Positions 22,324-25,361 of a stretch of DNA of 25,361 bases are shown here, one piece after another; position 1 is the first letter of the stretch, and each line of letters begins with the position of its first letter. Position numbers and translations under genes: made by a program. The notes below the pieces were generated by a model. The model searched no databases and was not told the origin of the DNA. It was given only the letters and a program-made list of their open reading frames with translations. The stretch comes from Cellvibrionaceae bacterium (GTDB lineage: Bacteria > Pseudomonadota > Gammaproteobacteria > Pseudomonadales > Cellvibrionaceae), in NCBI GenBank assembly GCA_025800435.1, contig JAOXRV010000563.1, positions 1 through 25,361 of the forward strand, given 5' to 3'.

Positions 22324-23748
22324 CTAGGCATTTGCACCAAACACGGCTTTAACCTCTAAAAATTCCTCCAGCCCATATTCACCCCATTCACGTCCATTAC
22401 CCGATTGCTTATAGCCACCAAAGGGGCCTTTGGTATCGGCGCCAGAGCCATTGAGGTGGACATTACCGGTGCGCAACTGAGCCGCCACCTCGGCTGCCTC
22501 TTCGAGAGTTTCACCATAGACATAGCCGGACAAACCGTAGGGGGTGTCGTTGGCAATCTCAATTGCCTGCTCTAGATTGTCGTAGGGAATCATGGTTAGT
22601 ACCGGGCCAAAAATTTCTTCCCGGGCGATGGTCATTTGATTATTGGCGCCGGCAAAAACCGTGGGCTTAACATAGTAGCCCTGCTCCAAACCTTCTGGTT
22701 TGCCGGTACCGCCAACCACCAGCTGGGCGCCCTCGTCGATACCGGTTTGAATTAAACCCTGAATTTTATTGTATTGCACATCGGATGAAACTGGGCCCAG
22801 GTAAACCCCTTCGGCATTGGGGTCATTAACCACCAGCGCCTCGGCGGTTTGCTTGGCAATGGCCACGGCCTCTTCATGCTTAGCGGCAGGCACCAACATG
22901 CGCGAGGGCGCATTACAGGACTGGCCCGAGTTCAGCATCATGCTCTGCACGCCTTTGCCGACCGCCTTGGCTAAATCGGCATTGGCTAAAATAATATTGG
23001 CCGACTTGCCCCCCAGCTCCAGCGATACCCGTTTGATATCGTCGGCGGCTGCCTTGGAAATTAAACGACCGGCGCGCGTAGAGCCGGTAAAGGAAACCAT
23101 TTCAACATCGGCGTGGCAAGACAGCGGCGCACCGACCCCTGGGCCATCACCGTTAATTAGGTTAAAGACACCGGCGGGTACACCGGCTTCGTGCAGTACT
23201 TCGGCGAATATCGCCGCGTCAAAGGGCGCGATCTCCGAGGGCTTTAATACCATGGTGCAGCCGGCGGCCAGGGCTGGGGCAACCTTGCAGGCTATTTGGT
23301 TAAGGGGCCAGTTCCAGGGGGTAATCAGTGCACACACGCCGATCGGCTCTTTACGCAGGCGAGTGCTGCCGCGATTGGTTTCAAATTCAAAATCTTTCAG
23401 CAGTGCCAGGGCCTCATTAAAATGGGCCATACCCATGGCCGACTGGGCCATTTTAGAGAGCCAGGCCGGGGCACCCATTTCTTCGGTAATGGCTTTGGCC
23501 ATATCTTCTTGGCGCGCCGCCAGGCCGGCCAGAATTTTTTCCAATAGCTCGATACGCTGTTCGCGACTGGTCTGGGAGAAAGCGGGAAAGGCGGCTTTGG
23601 CAGCGGCCACAGCGGCGTTAACATCGGCCGTATTGCCCAGGGCGATGCGGCCACAGGCCTGCTCGGTGGCCGGGTTGATTACCGCCAGGGTATCGCGGCC
23701 ATTGGGCTCTACCCACTGGCCATTGATATAAAATTTTAAAATGTCCAT
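22324..23748 (-). CDS. NAD(P)-dependent aldehyde dehydrogenase
   Basis: A 474-residue ALDH superfamily enzyme that oxidises aldehydes to acids in the cytosol. All key residues are present: Asn146 in TPWNWPLNQ, Glu244 in LELGGKSAN, and catalytic Cys278 in NSGQSCNAP; GSTRAGRLI (222-230) and VLKPSE form the cofactor site. ATG 23748 is the start because GGAG is 6 bases upstream, and that site lies inside the longer frame beginning at 23760. The substrate cannot be predicted. It is divergent from the RlmI-like gene. Confidence 0.95.
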   Translation of the reverse strand: MDILKFYINGQWVEPNGRDTLAVINPATEQACGRIALGNTADVNAAVAAAKAAFPAFSQTSREQRIELLEKILAGLAARQEDMAKAITEEMGAPAWLSKMAQSAMGMAHFNEALALLKDFEFETNRGSTRLRKEPIGVCALITPWNWPLNQIACKVAPALAAGCTMVLKPSEIAPFDAAIFAEVLHEAGVPAGVFNLINGDGPGVGAPLSCHADVEMVSFTGSTRAGRLISKAAADDIKRVSLELGGKSANIILANADLAKAVGKGVQSMMLNSGQSCNAPSRMLVPAAKHEEAVAIAKQTAEALVVNDPNAEGVYLGPVSSDVQYNKIQGLIQTGIDEGAQLVVGGTGKPEGLEQGYYVKPTVFAGANNQMTIAREEIFGPVLTMIPYDNLEQAIEIANDTPYGLSGYVYGETLEEAAEVAAQLRTGNVHLNGSGADTKGPFGGYKQSGNGREWGEYGLEEFLEVKAVFGANA

Positions 23749-23807
23749 TATCAGCTCCACTTTGGTTCATTATTATTACCCCTTAAGACTGCCTGTTTTC
23801 AGGGCCT

Positions 23808-23836
23808 CTGCCAAGTCTTTTAGGCTAGGGTATAAT
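23808..23836 (+). promoter_or_regulatory. Sigma-70 promoter of the rlmI-like gene
   Basis: CTGCCA at 23808-23813 (4 of 6 to the -35) and TATAAT at 23831-23836 (perfect -10) are separated by 17 bases. The start site near 23843 leaves about 28 bases before ATG 23871. This excludes the in-frame ATG at 23835, which lies inside the -10. Confidence 0.75.
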
Positions 23837-23870
23837 GGTCAATCGCTTTATACCCGCCCCTGAGGTTTCC

Positions 23871-25067
23871 ATGTCTGAGTCTTTTCCCACCCTACAATTA
23901 AAATCCAATGCCGATCGCCGCCTCAAACAGGGGCATCTTTGGATTTACTCCAATGAAATTGACACCACAGCCAGCCCCTTAACTGGCTTTAGTGCAGGCC
24001 AGCAGGCCGAGGTTGTCAATAAGGCCGGAAAATCCATGGGCATTGCCACCCTCAACCCTAACGGTCTAATTTGTGCTCGCCTTGTCAGCCGCCAGCGCAA
24101 ATACCCACTCGATAAATCACTATTGGCGCATCGTATTAAACAGGCTTTGGCACTGCGCGACACGGCCTTTAACGGCCCTTATTACCGCCTTATTTACGGC
24201 GATAGCGATCTGCTGCCGGGTTTGGTAGTTGATCGCTTTGGCGATTATTTGGTGGTGCAGATTTCCACCGCTGGCATGGAGTGTGTCAAACAGGAGATTG
24301 TTACGGCGCTGCAGCAGGTATTAAAACCCACGGCGATATTGCTGCGTAACGATCACAGCGGCCGCGCCCTAGAGGGCCTGCCGGATGAGTTAGAAACCGT
24401 TGGCGATATTCCCGAAGCGGTAGAGCTGGAAGAAAACGGTGTGCGTTTTTTGGCGCCGATTGCCTACGGCCAAAAAACCGGTTGGTTTTACGACCACCGC
24501 AACAACCGCGCCTATTTGCAACAGCTGGCCCCTGGCAAGCGAGTACTTGATATTTTCAGTTATGTCGGCGGCTGGGGCGTGCAGGCCGCAGCGGCCGGTG
24601 CCAGTGAAGTGATTTGTGTGGATGCCTCTGAATCGGCACTTGAGTGGGTGGGTGAAAATGCTGCCCTCAATGGCTTGGAAGATAAGGTATCCACTGTTGC
24701 CGGGCGTGCCATTGACGTAATGAAGGCGCTTATCAACAGCGGCGAAAAATTTGATATTGTGGTGCTCGACCCGCCTGCGTTTATTAAAAAGCGCAAGGAT
24801 CAAAAATCCGGCGAGGCTGCCTACCGCCATATCAATGAACTGGGTATTCGCCTGCTGGGTAAGGATGGTGTGCTGGTATCCGGCTCATGTTCTATGCACT
24901 TGGGCAGTGATACACTGCAAGAAATTGTACGCGGCGCCAGTCGTCACCTAGAGCGCCACTGCCAGATTATTTATCAGGGCACCCAGGGCGCCGACCACCC
25001 TGTTCATCCGGCCATCGGTGAAACCGACTATTTAAAAGCCTTATTCAGTCGAGTCTATCTGCCCTAG
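23871..25067 (+). CDS. rlmI: Class I SAM-dependent rRNA methyltransferase, RlmI-like
   Basis: A 398-residue protein (E. coli RlmI is about 396) that likely methylates a cytosine of 23S rRNA to 5-methylcytosine. An N-terminal PUA domain (about 5-75; RLKQGHLWIYSNEI) is followed by an EEHEE-type linker region (YGDSDLLPGLVVDRFGDYLV) and a Rossmann methyltransferase domain with motif I DIFSYVGGWGVQAAAAGA, motif IV VVLDPPAFIKKRKD and the cysteine-bearing VSGSCSMH. ATG 23871 is chosen from the promoter position and the GAGG sequence ahead of it. It converges with the last gene, 6 bases apart. RlmI is the best family match; other RlmI-like m5C methyltransferases are possible. Confidence 0.9.
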   Translation: MSESFPTLQLKSNADRRLKQGHLWIYSNEIDTTASPLTGFSAGQQAEVVNKAGKSMGIATLNPNGLICARLVSRQRKYPLDKSLLAHRIKQALALRDTAFNGPYYRLIYGDSDLLPGLVVDRFGDYLVVQISTAGMECVKQEIVTALQQVLKPTAILLRNDHSGRALEGLPDELETVGDIPEAVELEENGVRFLAPIAYGQKTGWFYDHRNNRAYLQQLAPGKRVLDIFSYVGGWGVQAAAAGASEVICVDASESALEWVGENAALNGLEDKVSTVAGRAIDVMKALINSGEKFDIVVLDPPAFIKKRKDQKSGEAAYRHINELGIRLLGKDGVLVSGSCSMHLGSDTLQEIVRGASRHLERHCQIIYQGTQGADHPVHPAIGETDYLKALFSRVYLP

Positions 25068-25073
25068 GACACC

Positions 25074-25361
25074 CTAGAGCCCCCGCTCCAGTTGTTTGAT
25101 GCCAAGGCCCTTGATCAGTTGATTCAGGGCCCGCAGCAGGGCGGCTTGTTTTGCCCGGCCCTTATCGGGCTGATCCGCTTCGGACAGTGAAGCCAACACT
25201 TCTTTGCTGTTGTCCTTTAGCTCTAGCAAAACAGCGTCGTCAAAGCTTTGTACAATGCCCTGCTGCTGCAGCAGCTGCAGCTGGCTCAATACCCCATCGG
25301 CGTGGGTACTGAGATAGGCGGCGCGTATTTCTCCGGGTAGCCACTCTTCAGCCTCAATCAC
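25074..25361 (-). CDS. Partial unknown protein (C-terminal part, cut by window edge)
   Basis: At least 95 residues, open to the window edge; the codon at the edge is GTG, which may be internal, so the N-terminus is probably missing. The visible part is helical and charged, with Leu-rich stretches (LSQLQLLQQQ, ALLRALNQLIKGLGIKQL), no cysteine and no membrane helix. I do not recognise the family. It converges on the rlmI-like gene. Confidence 0.6.
   Translation of the reverse strand: MIEAEEWLPGEIRAAYLSTHADGVLSQLQLLQQQGIVQSFDDAVLLELKDNSKEVLASLSEADQPDKGRAKQAALLRALNQLIKGLGIKQLERGL

Noticed and set aside
22817..23731. 304-codon open frame on the plus strand
   Set aside because: It is entirely antisense to the aldehyde dehydrogenase gene, whose motifs are complete, and its translation is low-complexity Ala/Ser-rich without any recognisable domain.
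1..25361. CRISPR arrays, tRNA/rRNA genes, transposases, phage genes, toxin-antitoxin pairs
   Set aside because: None could be recognised by repeat pattern, cloverleaf or protein motif anywhere in the window.

Overview
This window is about 25 kb of gammaproteobacterial chromosome. It is densely packed (27 protein-coding genes, the last cut by the window edge) and has no IS element, tRNA, rRNA, CRISPR array or prophage gene that I can see. The mix of genes (Rsd/AlgQ-type anti-sigma, GshA, AcpH, DsbB, RlmI-like methyltransferase, DUF3581, branched-chain keto acid dehydrogenase, alkylsulfatase, PQQ aldose dehydrogenase) and their codon use fit a marine or aquatic heterotroph near Pseudomonas and the Cellvibrionales. 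A Spongiibacteraceae-like host is an inference, not something I can prove.

Layout. 1-364: A/T-rich non-coding leader. 365-2251: a short rightward set with a TPR lipoprotein, a DUF192 protein and a TadE-like pilus protein, probably part of a Tad (tight adherence) locus. 2259-3797 (-): AGCS sodium/amino-acid symporter. 4010-6513 (+): a small unknown gene translationally coupled to gshA, followed by acpH. 6481-6930 (-): an orphan FliL-like protein with an export signal. 7029-8604 (+): dsbB, a CidA/LrgA holin-like gene and lrgB, tightly joined. 8817-10345 (+): rsd/algQ and a WD40-type lipoprotein. 10346-10648: non-coding DNA with a 25-bp-arm inverted repeat. 10649-13370: an alkylsulfatase lipoprotein (-) divergent from a Crp/Fnr-family regulator (+), with a perfect CRP-like operator between them. 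13363-18556 (-): bkdA1-bkdA2-bkdB followed by a Ser/Thr protein kinase. 18719-21443 (-): Methyltransf_32-type methyltransferase, DUF3465 protein, PQQ aldose dehydrogenase. 21522-22241 (+): DUF3581. 22324-23748 (-): aldehyde dehydrogenase. 23871-25067 (+): RlmI-like rRNA methyltransferase. 25074-end (-): partial unknown gene.

How the parts may work together. The sulfatase/Crp pair looks like a self-contained sulfate-ester module: the operator centre lies 41.5 bp upstream of the start predicted from a good -10 box for the sulfatase gene, the class II CRP activation geometry, and it also abuts the regulator's own start codon. The bkd operon encodes E1 alpha, E1 beta and E2 but no E3, and ends with a Hanks-type kinase gene only 14 bp downstream. 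E1 alpha keeps the serines that are phosphorylated in the mammalian enzyme, so post-translational control of branched-chain catabolism is a testable idea. These two systems are the most interesting parts of the window. Most of the rest is ordinary housekeeping DNA.
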